64,000 bases of DNA from Callaeas wilsoni (GCA_013398955.1 VWPU01012152.1:62001-126000); one strand, 5' to 3'. Positions 11,451 through 25,700 are shown, numbered from the stretch's first letter. The notes: generated by a model not told the origin, from the sequence alone. Program-made: numbers and translations.

Positions 11451-14400
11451 AACACATGCACTGAATGTTTCAGAGTGAAAAGTCTGTGTTTCAGATTAGA
11501 TGGATTGCAGACAGCTGCTGTGTTTACTGAATGTTACAGATGGAATGGAAAATAAATGTAAGGAGAAGACTAAGAAAATGAAGGATTCTTAAGAGTGCCT
11601 TATGTCTGAACAGCAGTAACTTAAAGGTGGATCAGATTATCTCATACATCACCTTGATAGCTAAGGAAATCTCACCCTCTCCTACAAAAAAAAAAAAGGC
11701 AAAATAAAGATGGGATCTCTGCTGTGTTATATGTGTATTCTCTGGGAAGAGGGTGTGCTGCTGCTTGTATTCTCTTCCCCAGCTTCTACTTGAGTTGTTA
11801 CCTACGACAAGCATTTCTTGTCTATGCTCCTTTATCAAGGGAAGCCTTAGGTGTCAATGAGGTTATTACAGAGTTTAGGATGCAGATGGACATTTCTCCA
11901 TTAGATTATTCATTTGAGTCTTTTCAGCCAGGATTTCAGAAGGAACTCCTTCTCTTGATGCATTTGTAATGAATTAACTGCTGCTTCTGTATGTGTGTCT
12001 TGCCAAGGTGCAAGATTAGCAGTGAGCAGACTGACCTGGCTTCATGCTGATGGTTCATCAGCCTCATATCTATCCACCTGTTTTTGGATGGATTTTGCAT
12101 TTTAAACTAAGCCTTAGGCTGTCAAAATTGCAGCTTACACTGTGAAAGACTGCTTGAATCTAACATAAAGTATAGCTACACAGACCACTAGAATTATTGC
12201 CTTGTAAAAGCCTGGTAAAAGATGCAAACAGAAATGTAATTATATGCATTTATGGGATAATTAGGATAAAATTTTATTTGACCTCCCCTCAGCCAGAGAA
12301 TGAGTTATGCCCTGAGTAGTAAGCTCTACACCTCACAACTTCTAATTCTTTTTAATAAAAAGATGTTATTCAAAACTAGGGGCTAGCTAGTATTCTCTAG
12401 ATTCAGAATTGAAATTGGGCAGATAATGCTTTCCTCCCTCAAAAGTGAAATTACAGTGAAATAAGCTATTTTGTCACTGTATTTTACTTATGGTATCTTT
12501 ATAAATGTGGTGTTTTGCAGAAGCAGAGTAAAAGAAATGAATCTTTAATATTTGTATCACAGTGAGAGTTAATGAGAGGAAAAGAAATGTAATTTCTTGC
12601 AATAGGAAGCAACGTTACTAAAATTTCCTTCCCTTAATTGGGGGGAAAGAAGTCTCATGAATATGCAGAAAATATCCATTTATCATAACATACACGTTAC
12701 AGTAGCTGGAAACAACATTCTTCTGTAATATTCTTCTAAAAATTCAGAGTTTAGAAATATGCTTCTCAGCAGGGCAAAATAGCCTCTGTGGAACTCTATC
12801 CTCCAATGCTTTGGTTGTTTCCCTATTCCCTAATGTCAGGAAATTGAAGACAAAAAAAAAGAGGAAAATAAAATTGAAGCCTTGGGGCACATGACTCTTA
12901 ATCTGTACAGCTGAGAGGTGAAATGCAGGTGAGGAAATGGGTTTTTCCATCTATGAATTATTCTGCTTCTGTTCCTTGAAGACTGATATTTAAAACCAAA
13001 CCTCCTCTGGTTGTTTATTATGTGAAACTGTACTTCATGATTGAATTTATGTATCTTTTGCAGCCGTGTTACTCAATGTGAGTGAGCTGTAGGCTGTGGT
13101 TTCATATCCTGTTCTCTGTTGTGTGTTTGCACCACTCAGCTTTGCCTCCCAAATGCCCCTCCAGCCCTCTAAGAGCCAGTTTATATCTTTCTGGGCTAGG
13201 GATAGCAGCATGGTGATAATTTGGGAAAGGTTCTGCAAAAACAAGTTGTAAAGATACTAAAAAAAGTAGTAATGAGCTCCTTCAGATATTCTCTCTTGGG
13301 CTATAGGTTTTATGTTACCATAAGAGAAGGAGATAAGCCATCATCCCTTGTCCAAAAAACCAAAAAAATAAAACTAACAGAACTTGCCCAAGGAAAAGGC
13401 ATTCATTGGCTGGCTCCTTCAGTACAGTTACCTTTAAAAATAAGCCTAGGTTTTAAAATAAAAGATTCCAAAAGTAGTATTGTTTATTATAGTATTTCTA
13501 TATTATTATATACATTCCTTATATTCAGATCTTAATGAACTGTGTAAATAAAGTCAAGATGATCCATGTTCACGCATTTAAGTTTTGATGAACTTTCTGT
13601 AAATTAAGCAAATGATATGAAGGGAGTGTGCACTATTCTGAGGCTGCATGCCTCTGTTCAATGCTTCTTTTTTGTAAAAACAAATATTGAAAGACATTTT
13701 TTCTGTTAAACAGTATGTAGTAGCCACGATTTAAGAAACGTAATCCATCATTTTCACCTGTTCTACTGACATGCATAAGTAGTGGGGAAAACAGATCCTT
13801 GAGAGTTAAAAACTGAGTCATACAAAATAGATTTGTGTTAAATCTCAGTGAAATATCTTTCTTCCAAAGCAGAAGTTTCAGCCAAGAAAACTTGCATACA
13901 AAAAGCATATTAAATTTTGTAATAACCGTTGATTTCTGTAATATGATAAAGCTTTAAGCTGAACAATTATACTTGTCCTGGGAGAAATGTCAGCAAGGGC
14001 AGAAAGCAGGAGAGCCTGTGGGAGGCCACAGTGCTGCTTTTTCCTGGGACATCTGGGCTGGAGGATAAGGTAAGAAAATCCACAACTACACCCTGTGGTG
14101 GTCATGGGCTCTCCCTGCTGCTCCCCCCTGTGCAATCGGTCAGCCTGAAGATTGTCTGGCACTTCATGCTCTTCTACCACCCCTTTCCCCGGCCCCTTTT
14201 GGGTACGAAAAATGGAGAGAAATGGCAATATTTGTGTGCTCGTCAGCGTGCCCGTGAAGGATGGATTCTTCTGGGCTTGATGCAGTTCTCCAGAAGACAG
14301 CTCCAGAGATTGTCAGCAACGTGAACATCCAAACCTGCTTCCAACGCCTTGGGAAGGTATGGTGATGTGTGTTTAACTTTGCTGTCAGAGTAATCACCCC

Positions 14401-17400
14401 CTCGTTAGACTAAACTACATCCCAGAATGATCAGTAAAGAAGTTTGATCCTCTGCTAGTGTTTTATATGCTGAATGAGGCATGCTGTCAAAAAGTGTTTC
14501 ATGCCTCATCTACCCCTAAGTGCACTTCCAAGGGCTTTTAAAGGATTGTCTTTCTCATTCATCCAACAGAATGACCCTGAGAACTGATTTCATTATCTAG
14601 GCAAGTTAATACTGTGCCTTGCTCTGGATTAACTGCAACTCTGGAACTGATAATGTGTTCTTAATTTGAAATAATGTTTTCACCTCGTGGTTTCTGAAGC
14701 CAATCAAATGAAAACCAGGAAACTGGCAGAAATCACCAGCGGGAAATATAGGAATTCCTTTGTGCATTAGCATTTTAGAACTTCATTGAGATGCACAGCG
14801 ATGACTGTAAAGATATTCCTTTGGATTAATGTAAGCATTCAGTCCTTAACAAGTGTAAGCCAGTATATTGCATAAAAGACAGTCAAAGTCAGTGGACTGG
14901 GTTCTGAAAACTGTATTTTAAAGGATTTTATCAAATCAGAAGGAAAAAGAGACTACAAAAGTCTATACATTTCTATCCATCTTTTTTATTCACAGCATCT
15001 ATAAGAAATTTATATTAAAATATCATTTAAACTTCTCTGTAACTATCATATGATCTTTCAAAATTTATATTAATCTTCATCCATTTAGTGAAGCTTGAGT
15101 ACTGAGTTATTCTTTGTTCATTGGAACCAGGTTGTTCCCAGCATTGTCTTTCCCTGTGACTGTTCAGTTCCATTCATACCAAAGTTGTGTTATCTTCTTT
15201 CTTCTGGGTTTCCACAGAAGCCAAATCACACCTGACATCAAAATAACAAGGTGAGCAGACAGTGCTGTAATTCAGCACCATTATCTGGGATGTCCTTGTG
15301 TGTTACTGAACAGCTGGACAGAGCGGCTTTCTTGAAGGCAGATCGTGTTGAAATCTGGGATAACATCACTAATTAATTGCTCTTTAGTCATAAGTTACGG
15401 GGATTTTGAGAAGTTCTCTCTGCAGCCCTATATTGGATCCCAAAGAAATGTTTTGGATGCAGAACAGGATCTGGTATGGTCTTTTATAAAATATTGCCCA
15501 AGAGGTTTGAGGCCAACACAACCTGTTGGGATAAACTCTTTAGATCCAGGAAAACTTAGATTGAGATATGCCGTACATTAAGGTTAAACAAAACCAAATG
15601 GATAAAAGATCAAATAAGGAATTCCTTAACACAAAGAGACTCCCAGGCAGAGTCTGACATGTCCTGGTGTCTATTTTCTCACACTGTGACTGTCACCCAA
15701 AGGAGCAGAAGGGAAGCTAACTGGAAATAAGCTCATGCCATTGAGAAAGCCCTGGCCATTGCTGACCTGAGCCATGTGACCAGAAACTACACACATCAAT
15801 TAAAAAGGGGGTTGGTGGTTATTTTTTATCACTAATAGCTCTGTTACTGCAACTTGAGGAGGGATAAACACAGTGAATATTAAGGGAAAGAAGATGGCAG
15901 TTGCTTGTCCTGACCTTTCAGCACACTTTGTGCTTTCTAATTTTTGAAGTTTCGGTTAGAGAGCTAAATATGCCACAACTTCTTGCCATTATATCACCAG
16001 GCTACAGAATTTCTTTTTAATTGAAAGCCTAGAGAATTTGAAAGGAAAGAATCATCTTGATCATTATAGCAGAACTTCCCTACCTGTTTTATTTTTGCCA
16101 TCAGCATGCCTGTGGAAAATCAGATCTTTGGTCTTTCAAGGGCAAAGATAAATTTGTATTTCTTTTCCAAAGGGCCTTCACTGGAAATCTGTCCTATAGA
16201 GAATACTGATTATAATGAAAGAAAGATCTTTGTATCTTTATTGTCCATAGCTCAAGATGATAATCTTATGTCTAAGAAAGTACCAGTCAAAATATATTCA
16301 TCATATGCAACCAGCATGTATAAAAACTAATATTTCAGAGCAGTTCTGCATCCTGAGCAAATCTGTGCTGAAATGGGATGAGACTGACTTTTGGCAAATA
16401 TTTGAAGATGTCAAAGATTCATAAGTTTGGGATTTGAGTTATTTCTTTATAAAATAAAATTTTATTATATATCAGAGAGTGAGGGAAATATTTAATTCAA
16501 AAGGTACTTGCAGGCTTCAGGCTGAATGGACAAGTATCATCCTTTAAACATTCTATAGATCATGTAGCCACTTGAGTTTGATGCTTAACAAAAATGAACG
16601 CTTTTTTCTGTGTAGTGTGATTCTGCGCTCTTGCTACAAACATCTGTTATGGCCCACTCTGGAAATTATCATTTTAATGCAACCTTATAAATTGACTTTT
16701 TGAATTGTGAAGTATAAAGATTACTGATGACAGCCCTATATCTATGGTGCTTGTCCTTTTCTCATCTGGGTGCAGTTCTATCTATTCTCTTACAGATTCC
16801 TAATTTAAACCTTCACTGATCTTAAGGGGAGTCCTTCGATTCAAAGCTTTGTTTGGATGTCTAAAAATGGCACTGAGACTCTTGCATGTACCTAATGAAT
16901 TTCTTTGAAACACTGCACAGCACATTGTCTGTAACCTCTCACTGTCAGTGCCTGCTAAACCTTTTTGAGTTTCATGGTAATTGCTTCTTGTTTTTTACAG
17001 CAATTAATAAAGTGACACATCAATGAAAGGAAGTGGGAGGCAAAGTCCCTGTTTTGTGACTCCAGCAAAGGGACAGCACTCAGTTCTCCAACTAATGTGA
17101 TATATCTTTAATAGTTCTAGTTAAATTATGATCAGGTTGAAAGAGGAGTTCAGGTCTTCAGTGTTAGCAGGGTTATCCCTGTGTGCTCCAGGCAGAGAAG
17201 TGCCTTTCAATAATGTGGGAACAAAGCCCTGTCTTGATGAAAAGGAAACACTGGCTTTTGTTTCAGAGAATTGGGGCCATGTAAAATCTATATTATGACT
17301 AAATACGTAAATATCTTTTTTATTACTTGAATTTTCCTTGTTGTCTCTCCTTAATGTTGTCTTCTGTAAAGTTTTGTTATTCATAAAAAACAGATTTCTG

Positions 17401-17503
17401 CAATCTGAGTGTCATGCAAATGTTATCTCACATATGCTCAAAACAAGTATACGTTTTGAGCAGTATTATTCTATTTTTTATTTATGAAAGTAAAAATATT
17501 AAA
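11451..17503. other. Unique AT-rich non-coding DNA
   Basis: No repeat family or exon recognised. A 12-base A run lies at 11686-11697. A GC-richer patch at about 13980-14360 is open on both strands without recognisable protein content. About 14560-14860 has the texture of a conserved non-coding element (many TAAT and AATCA cores, few CpG), but I cannot test conservation. Confidence 0.55.
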
Positions 17504-17535
17504 ACAGATTATGACTTCCTGAAGTCATAGTCTGT
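17504..17535. repeat. Near-perfect 32-bp inverted repeat (hairpin)
   Basis: Two 15-base arms (17504-17518 and 17521-17535) are separated by CT. They are complementary at 14 of 15 positions, and the odd pair would be a G-U wobble in RNA. The arms begin ACAGATTATGACTTC. The loop is too tight and the stem too short for an ordinary pre-miRNA. No T run follows directly as in a polymerase III terminator. It is a structural curiosity or possibly a palindromic protein-binding site. Confidence 0.6.
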
Positions 17536-18324
17536 GACAGATGATGAAACAGAACTGAACTTTTAGGAGTGTGATCACAATTCCTGCTCAGTCACTGTGT
17601 TTAAGGAGGCTCGGATATTGCTTATTTAGCAAATTATCTTTTCCACTTTATAATCAAATATAGGGTTAGAAAAATCTCTCCTACAGTAAGTGATTAATTT
17701 TTCTAAAGTATAATCCTGAAAAGCAGCAACTTTTAGGTTTATTAGTTATGACAAAAGCTTTTCCAAATGGGAATGAAGATTTCCCTTTCTTTGTGAACAG
17801 TTTAAAAATGGAAGGTAGCTCCCTGGTGTGACACATTTTGAGAAAATACAATTTCATATGAATAGATTATAGCAACTTTAAAAAGTTAATTTATATTATC
17901 TGAGCTGGAATTGTTATGAAATTATACAGGGAGGGATCTCTCTGGTGCTGCTCATTGGACTCAGTCATACGGAACTTTTTGGGATGATTACTAAGCATAT
18001 TTAGAGAGCCAGCCCACAGGGGCAGCGTAGGTTTCCCCATTGCTTGACCAGAAAAGTGCTATCAAAAAATTAGTTTTGTGAGCTTAGTAATACTGGCTTG
18101 TGGCTCTGACCTTCATTTCATTTGATGTGAAAGATGTAAATACTGGAGAAATACAAGAAAAGAATAAAAGAAAGAAAAAGAAACACAGACAGAAAACCCC
18201 CCAAAGCTCAGTGCAACTTGTATGGGTTTTACCTACCTAAGTAAGAAGAGGGAACATGTGAGGAGTTCAATGGTGAAACCAGGCTGACCACGTGGAAGGT
18301 GGAGATGCTGCAGGTGTTGGGAAT
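17536..18324. other. Unique AT-rich non-coding DNA
   Basis: Nothing beyond short purine runs (an A/G-rich stretch at about 18145-18190) is visible. No repeat family or exon is recognised. Confidence 0.55.
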
Positions 18325-18450
18325 TTGAATGGACAAGGTCATGAGCAACCAGACGGAGCTTTGCACTTGGCTTTGCTTTGATTGCAGAGTTAGGCTGGAT
18401 GGTTAGGCTGGGTGGCTTTCCAACCACAAGGGTACCAAAGCTCTATGAAA
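18325..18450 (+). mobile_element. CR1 LINE 3' end fragment (old, plus strand)
   Basis: The block follows the 3' untranslated end of avian CR1 from memory: GACAAGGTCATGAGCAACC, then an equivalent of the TTGAAGTTGGCCCTGCTTTGAG segment, then a degraded form of the GGTTGGACTAGATGACC...TTCCAACC terminus, and finally CTCTATGA in place of the usual ATTCTATGA tail. It is heavily diverged. A local duplication of GTTAGGCTGG (18389-18398 and 18402-18411) replaces part of the normal sequence. CR1 is the dominant retrotransposon of birds and is usually 5'-truncated, as here. No coding part remains. Confidence 0.82.
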
Positions 18451-19667
18451 GCAGGCCCTAGCACTGCTGAAAATCTCGCCTGCAGTTTGATTTTGGAGTT
18501 CAGTAGTACCAAAGGGAGGGACTGCAGCCACCCAAAGGTGCTTGTAGTCACTCAGCAGCGTGCAGAGCTATGGTGTGAAACGAGAAGCGGAGCACTCGCT
18601 GCAGCAAGCTGTGTGTGCAATAACTGGGTTACAAACCAGTGCATCAATGCAGCAATCAGCAAAGATTGGCTGCAATGAAGTGTCAATGCAATTATCTGTT
18701 TGTGACCCACCTGAGCACTCTGCAAGAAGATCTCCATTAAATACTCCTCATTAACTAGAATGCATATCAGGATCCAATTCACATTTTCTTAGAGAGTTAG
18801 GATTGGAAGTGGCTTGTTTTGCAATTGAATTGCAGCAGCCATTCAATGGAGGTAGAGGTTCATTAGTACTTTGCTAATTGGCATTAGTAAATTTAAGGAT
18901 CAAGAAAAGAGACTAGAAAGTAACTTATCTGAACTAGTTTCCTGACCTCATTCCTGTTGCTGGATAACATTAGACTCTGAAAATGCTGGCACTAAGCTGA
19001 ATAGTGTATAACCACTAGCTGTTAATTGCCAGAGGAGAAATGAGAGAGGTAGTGAACTTTGAATGTCTTTAGCCTCACTCTTAAAAAAAGTCAAATCCTG
19101 TTGCCATGAAAGGCAATCTGATGAGTCTCTGTACTGCCATTAAGGAAAAGGAATTGATCAAAGCTTTTAAACAAAGTTTCTTAGAGGTTTGTTGCACCAT
19201 GGGCAATCACAGTTAACACCTCTTCCTATCCAGTCTTGAAGGCTGTCTGTATTCATGAAGACATTTATTTTTCAAAGGCAGCTGTCAAATAGTTAAGCTA
19301 GTTAGTCTTTCTAGTGATGCTTGTGTTTAAAAATTTTGAATTTCTTGGCTGGCCAGTAAATTGGAAAGAAAAATAACACTGAGAATCCATATGCTTAAGC
19401 TATGTTTTCTGTGGTGGTCCCTGAAAGCCCCTGGAGCTGGGCTGGCCGGGCTGTTGGGCTCTGGAGGGCAGGCAGGTCCTGCCAGCAGCGCAGCACGGTC
19501 CTGTCTGTCTTCTTGTCAGAGATGGAGGTGGAATCTGCCACCACACAGTGTGTGCTGCCAGGCAGGCGTTCCTCTCTCTGCAGAACACTGTTAGCTCTCA
19601 TCTCATTTAAAGCGGATTCTTGGCCCCTCCTATCTAAAGACGATTTGTTTGTTATGCGGAATAACGT
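18451..19667. other. Unique sequence with possible conserved element
   Basis: About 18600-18900 is homeodomain-core rich and includes an E-box CACCTG at 18708-18713 and the odd palindrome GCAATTGAATTGC at 18821-18833. This texture is typical of vertebrate conserved non-coding elements, though that is inference. About 19410-19610 is GC-rich and therefore open in several overlapping frames on both strands (up to about 100 codons); I recognise no protein in any of them. Confidence 0.45.
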
Positions 19668-19780
19668 AGGCTTGAAAGAATCTCTGGAGGTCATCAAGTC
19701 CCCTGCTTAAAGCAGAGCAGGGCCAGCTTTAAAATGAGATCTGGCTCCTCAGGGTCTTGCTTAGTGGAGATTGAAAGCCT
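19668..19780 (-). mobile_element. CR1 LINE 3' region fragment (old, minus strand)
   Basis: Read on plus, the segment matches the reverse complement of the CR1 3' end: CTCTGGAGGTCATCAAGTC, CCCTGCTTAAAGCAGAGCAG (with a small insertion relative to the usual CTGCTCAAAGCAGGG), GGCCAGCTTTAAAATGAGAT, then CTCCTCAGGGTCTTGC. Similarity fades around 19780. The element is truncated and carries no coding capacity. The two flanking CR1 pieces in this area (18.3 and 19.7 kb) lie in opposite orientation, so they are independent insertions rather than halves of one copy. Confidence 0.85.
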
Positions 19781-22700
19781 CATAAAGCTCTTTGAGACTG
19801 ATTGAGGCACATGGAAAAGGACAATGTCCTACACAGAGACTGGGTCACCGTAAACTGCCTCTGCCAAAAGTCTCACCCAGTCCAGCACTCCTGACACACT
19901 TGGGAGAGAACTGCTGGGAACGAGCTGTGGTGCACTCTAGTGGCTCCGAACGGGGAGGAGCTGTGTTCCGAGCTGTGTTAGAGCTGCTGGGGCTGGCTCT
20001 GGCGTCCGTGGGTGATGAAGATGAAAACGAGTGGAGTTGTATTTAAAGGCTGTGTGCGACTACAGAGTTTAACAATCCAGTGACCCAGCAAACGGCACCT
20101 TGGAATTCAGTGGCAATGTATCCCTCAGGGAAAGGGATACAGGCCATAGATGGCCACAGAAAACACTGAAAATAAAACCGGCAAAGGTCAGGAGCACTGG
20201 TGTAGCCACGCTGTGCAGGGGGAAGTGCCCGTAGCTGCTCTGGCTCTCCGGGTGTGCCTGGGTGGGGCACACAGGGCTCAGGGAGCGAGTGACAGCCATG
20301 CCAGTGGAGCTGAAGCATCACCATGGATTTCAGGGAGCTCTCTCTGGGAAGTTGTGTTGAATTATATAACGTGAAGCTAATCAATAACGTCTTCACCAAC
20401 TGCTTTAGGCTGTTGGCACTGTGAAGGTTGGACTGTGAACTCCTGTCTCTGTTGCATTTCTTTCCACATGAGGCAGCTCAGATTCAAACAATTTAGATCT
20501 GTAAGAGCAGCTCACTTTGCATATTTGCAGTCTCTTCTAGGTGCATCTGGCCATATTAGCCAGCAAGTTATCTAGAAATAACAACACAAACCAAACTCTT
20601 CTGTTATAAAGTCATTTGTAGAAAGTCCTCCTACTCCCATTAACATCTGGGAGGGTAGGGTGGCCTGCCTTTGCTGGTGCTCTGACTCCCTGTAGTTTAT
20701 CCCACTTACTTTGCAGGGATGGAATTAGGTAAGTGTCAGGGAAAAATGGCAATTTGGAACTAGCAAACTTCAGCCTGTCCCTATGCTTGGAGCAAAAGTT
20801 TGTCTTGCAACCTCAAACCTTGCTTAGTTTAGTGAGCTCAGCAGGTTATGAGTATATAGGGAGTTTCAGTTAGAGGTTTATATGTCTGTCTGTCTTAAAG
20901 AACTCTGGTCTGTGAAGTGCATGTGAATTCACTGGGATAGGGTACTGGGTTTAGAGAAAGTGCAGGTTTTCTCTTCTTTCTGCTCTTGCTGAAAACTCTT
21001 CTGCTGCCTGATAGCTGTGAGGATTTCAGCCCAAGTGAGGCATCAGCCTTGCACTATCCACTGTATTCCTCAACAACACACCAGCATCCTGACCCTCACT
21101 CACGGCAGAACTGCAGCCAGCAATTACCCAGCCAACACTCACCAGCAGCTTTAACAGTGCTTCTGGCATTGAACACTGGGCCTGTAACACCAGAAAACTT
21201 TCTCATGTGGCTCATGGCTCCCATTATTTTTCAGGTGTTTTTCTCATCCCCATCATGCCCGGGCACATGCAAACCTCCTGAACTTTATTCTGGATCTGTG
21301 GGTTGAATGGAGCATAGCTGGTTCTTAGTCAGAGACACGGGGAGAAAGTTTTTGGAATAGCACTGAACACCATCTGTGCTTGTATGTAAAAATGCATTAG
21401 GGTTTAAAATGTCAACAATAAACTAAGCCAGGTGCTCCAACATAAAAGGTTTACTGCTGTTCTCCTGTGAGAAATCTAATTAGGATGTTTTACTTGGTAA
21501 AATGGTAGATGCTCATGTACAGTGTGCTCTCAGCCTTCTTAGTGATTATTTCTTCCTTTTTCTACAGTTTATCACGGAAAGCTAATTTTCATCTATTTGT
21601 CTTACAAGTACAACAGTTACCTATCTTGATATTTGCACTGTCTTGTCCCTGTAGTGTGAGATTTTCTTGACTTTCCTGCCAGGTTTGCTGCAATCTCTTT
21701 TGTGAAGGGTAAATTGTCTTCACATGCACTGTTCCCAAGCAACCCAGCTCCTCTGAGGCTGGGTTTCCCTGTATCCTCAGGGAATGTGTGTTCCCAGAGA
21801 CAGTTACCGCTCCATTTGCCTCAGTCTGTGCTGTGCTGGTGAGACAGAAGCTTGGCCATCGTGTGAAGATGATCTCTTTTGTAGTGATGTGAGATGTTGC
21901 AGAAGATAACTGGACATCCTAAGCCAAGTGGGACATACAAACAGTCATTTAAAAGGGATATTGGTGCATGTTTGGGTGAGATGTTAGCAACTCTTGACAG
22001 TAGAAAGAAAAGCCACAAGAAGGAGCTAGATGAACAGGTACAACAGAAACTTTTAGTTGTGTTTTTGTATTCATGGCTACCTATGTAGATAAGTGGATGA
22101 CTAAATAACAAATAGGAAAAGATACAGTAGGGCCAGAAAAAAGCAGATTATTTTGAGTTAACACTGTCTGGCTTGGCATGATTTTAGTGGTATTATTGAT
22201 CAAAAGTGAGAAAATAAAGTTGAGAAGCCACCTTTAAAAGTGGTCTTGGAGATTTCATAAAATGCCAGATAATGTTGGAAGAATGAGGCTGCAAGAGTGG
22301 TGTGTTCATTTTGAAATGTTTGGGTGAAGAGACCCTGAAATGCCTGTGACTCAGTGGCATAAGGCACGATCAGGGCCCTTGCACCTGAAGGCAGCGCTGG
22401 CCTCACGGTGTGGTTACGTGATGCACTATTCTGATCTCTGCATTGCCAGATGGAGTTAAAAATGAGTTGTCTGCCTGAACACTAGACTGCCTAGTTGTCA
22501 ACTTAGGCAAGCTGTGTATCTCATTCAATGTGATGAGGAGTTTTTGGAACAGAATCCTGTAGTAGAAAAGAAACTACGGTGAGAGCTGTCAAGTCTTGCT
22601 GATTCAGTCTATGACAGGCAGTTTGCAAATGCAAAGGGAGATGAGATATTCTTATAATTCTACTATGTTCTCCAGCTGAGATGCGTGGCTGAATTCTGAG

Positions 22701-25700
22701 CTGCTCAAGTCACACTTTGTCCTTTAAAATCAAGCATAGAAGAGGGAGAGTGCTAGGGTCAAATCAAAGGCCATGGAAACTGTGTTAGGAAGAAAACAAA
22801 GTTTTCAGATTCAACAGAAAGTTTTTCTAGAGAAAATAGCAAAAATAAAAAGAGGCCTCCAGATGAGTGGTTGACATTAAAATGGATTTTCTCGCTTTCT
22901 GAGTGCAATAAAGAACCACTGAAGTATTAAATACTAAAGTCACTGCCAGTCTCTGAGTGTGAGGGTAGCCCTCTGCAGTGCTGTCACCTGTCACAGGCCA
23001 CACAGAACAAAGGGCCACCTCTGACCAGCAGAAAGGAAGAAAGGAACCTCTGCAGCTGATAAGTAATGGATTTCTTTGCAGAGGTTTTGAAACATCACTG
23101 ACTAAACCTCTGATCATCTCTAGCCGAGCATGGAATTGTGCAGCAACCCCCAAACCTACAATGTATAAACTGTACATGAAAATCCCTAAGGCATTTAGCA
23201 GAAAGCCAACTCATTTATTCATTGCGGCAGCTGTCACACCAACCTGTACCTGGTGTGAGTGGCTTGGTTGTTTCGATACTGTTAATATTTTATAGTTGAG
23301 AGGTTGTTTGACATTACCATAACAGAAAGTAACTCACTTCAGCTTTTCTGCAGGATATAAATTATGTTGAGCCACAATGAACTTTTTGAGGAACCTTGTG
23401 ACTTGACGTGAGTTTCTGAAATATATTGCATGGCTGATGGAAAGCTGAGTATAAGTCACATAAAAGGTGTAAGAGTATTATGGTAAATTTTTTTCTGCAT
23501 TTTAAAGACCTCAAACCCATGCCAAGGTGTTGCCTTTTCAAATAGAATATGTTTATATTCCTCCCCTGTGTTCCTGTTCATTTGTGAAACTCCCAGATGG
23601 AACAGCAGTTGTACATAAGTTTGTAAGTTGAAACCTGTCCCTGCATCACTCCAAACCACCCTTATTGCTTAGCTCATCAGAAATGTAATTCATGCACCTG
23701 TAAAAGAGGGGCCTGATGTAGCTCTGCCTGAAGTGTGTAGGCTGAAAGCAGCGGCATCATGAAGGGTGAGTCAAACCAAACAGATCTTTTTGTGTGTTTA
23801 ATACTGACACAGCCACCCTAGGCACTCGTGTCTGTGCTGGAGTACTGCAAGTCAAGGAAGGGGAGTCATGCTTTTCACTCAGGAGCTCTTTCATGCTCTG
23901 TGTATAAAGCCTGGGGGAGGATAACATCCCAGCCTCTGATGGGGTTAATTGTTAGGACTATCCCAGCATGTGTGGTAAGGTTAAATATCTGAACTAGTAT
24001 CAAAAGTCTAATACTTTAGTTTAGAAACTAATAGTTGTGAAATAGGGATAGAAAAACACCTTTGAAAAGCAGATGTCACATTTTATATGGGCAGGGTTTT
24101 TTTCACATTAGGTATCTACATCCACCTACGTGCTCATCCAAATACATAAAGATGAAAAAGATTGATTAGATGTTTTTCTGAGTACAAGTCTAGCAGCACA
24201 CTTACATGCTAACTCTAAGTGCTGCTCCAAGACATCCTCAGAAAACCGTGAAATCTTGGAATATATTACTAAATCACAGTGGTTATGTTTACAGTGTAAA
24301 TTTCAGTTAACTTGACATTATGCCCTTCTTGATAGTTGGCTGACAATAAAACTTACCTGCAATTACTTCTGACAGTGGTGTTAGCTGACTGATACAGTGA
24401 CCTTTTGGAACACTTGATCAAAGAAGTCTCATTAAGATTATTAGAGACAACATTTGCAGCCCCAAACCAAACCCACCGAAATGTAAAATTTGTTATTTAA
24501 ATGCATGATCCTTGTCTAGTTTTAACCTCCTGTGACATACAGAAACACTGTGCGCTGGTGACAGAATATTCCCTTGCCAGAAACCTAATGAAGAAAGATG
24601 GGGTTGCAAAACTACAAACTAAACATGAACAAATTACTAACTGAAAGTAGTCGACTACCAATTTCTGCATCTAATTCACCAGAGCTTTGAAACTTCCTTA
24701 AACCTAATCAAGCTTACCTGATTTCTTTTTCATACTTGTTCAGGATTATTAATATTAAATACTCTCAGCATCAATGGGAATTTAGATATGGAGCAGAAGC
24801 TGTGTTCCACTGGATTCTGTATCCAAATTTTTAACCAGTGTCTAATAGATTTTATTTCTATTTATTTTTTATGAAATTTTTTATTATTAATAGTGTTCTC
24901 AAAATAAGCTAATGAACTGTAATAGATTTGCATAGTTATGAAGACTGATAATTTATTCATGGCCGTGGCAGACAGAATGAAGGATTGGCATTAATTCTGC
25001 CAGCAGTTCGCTGAGAATACACACTGCTCTGCACTCTGTTTTGGGGCTTTCAGTGGAACAAAAATAGAGGAAAATTCCACTTAGCAGAAGTGTCTTGTTT
25101 GGAATGTTTTGTAAAATAGTCCTGAAATAATTCTTAAATTGAAACTGTATTTATTTGATTTACTGTTAAAATATAAGAAATGGTATATCTTGCCAGCAGG
25201 CATGTTCTGGGTGCTGGTGACTAGGGCAGAAATAATTTTTTCACTACTGACATTGATCAAATACTTTTTCACCCTATTCAGAGCAAACCTGTGTGTCTAC
25301 AGCTCTACAGTGAGGATATGAAGGCAAATGCAGCACACAGTGAGCAATAGGTTACCTGAAACTGTACTGACTTTTATGTTCTTGCATCAGTTAGTAAGTG
25401 GGACTGAATGTTACAGAGAGTGTCAGAACACACGGGCATTTCAGGGGCCCTCAGGAGGGGTGTGGATCTTGTGGGACTGAACTGAAAATAATGGTGTTTT
25501 GCTTTTTTCCACCTTCCTTCTAAACGTTCGATAAACTTCAATCTTCACATCCTCCCCATATTATCAGAGGAAGGCCAACAGCTTATAGCAGTCAGTGGTC
25601 TCAGACCCTGCTGCCCTCACTGCTGAGCACAAATTGCCCTGTGCCCACTCCTCAGACAACTTGGCCACGACTTGAAATTCAACACTATTATCTTCTAAAG

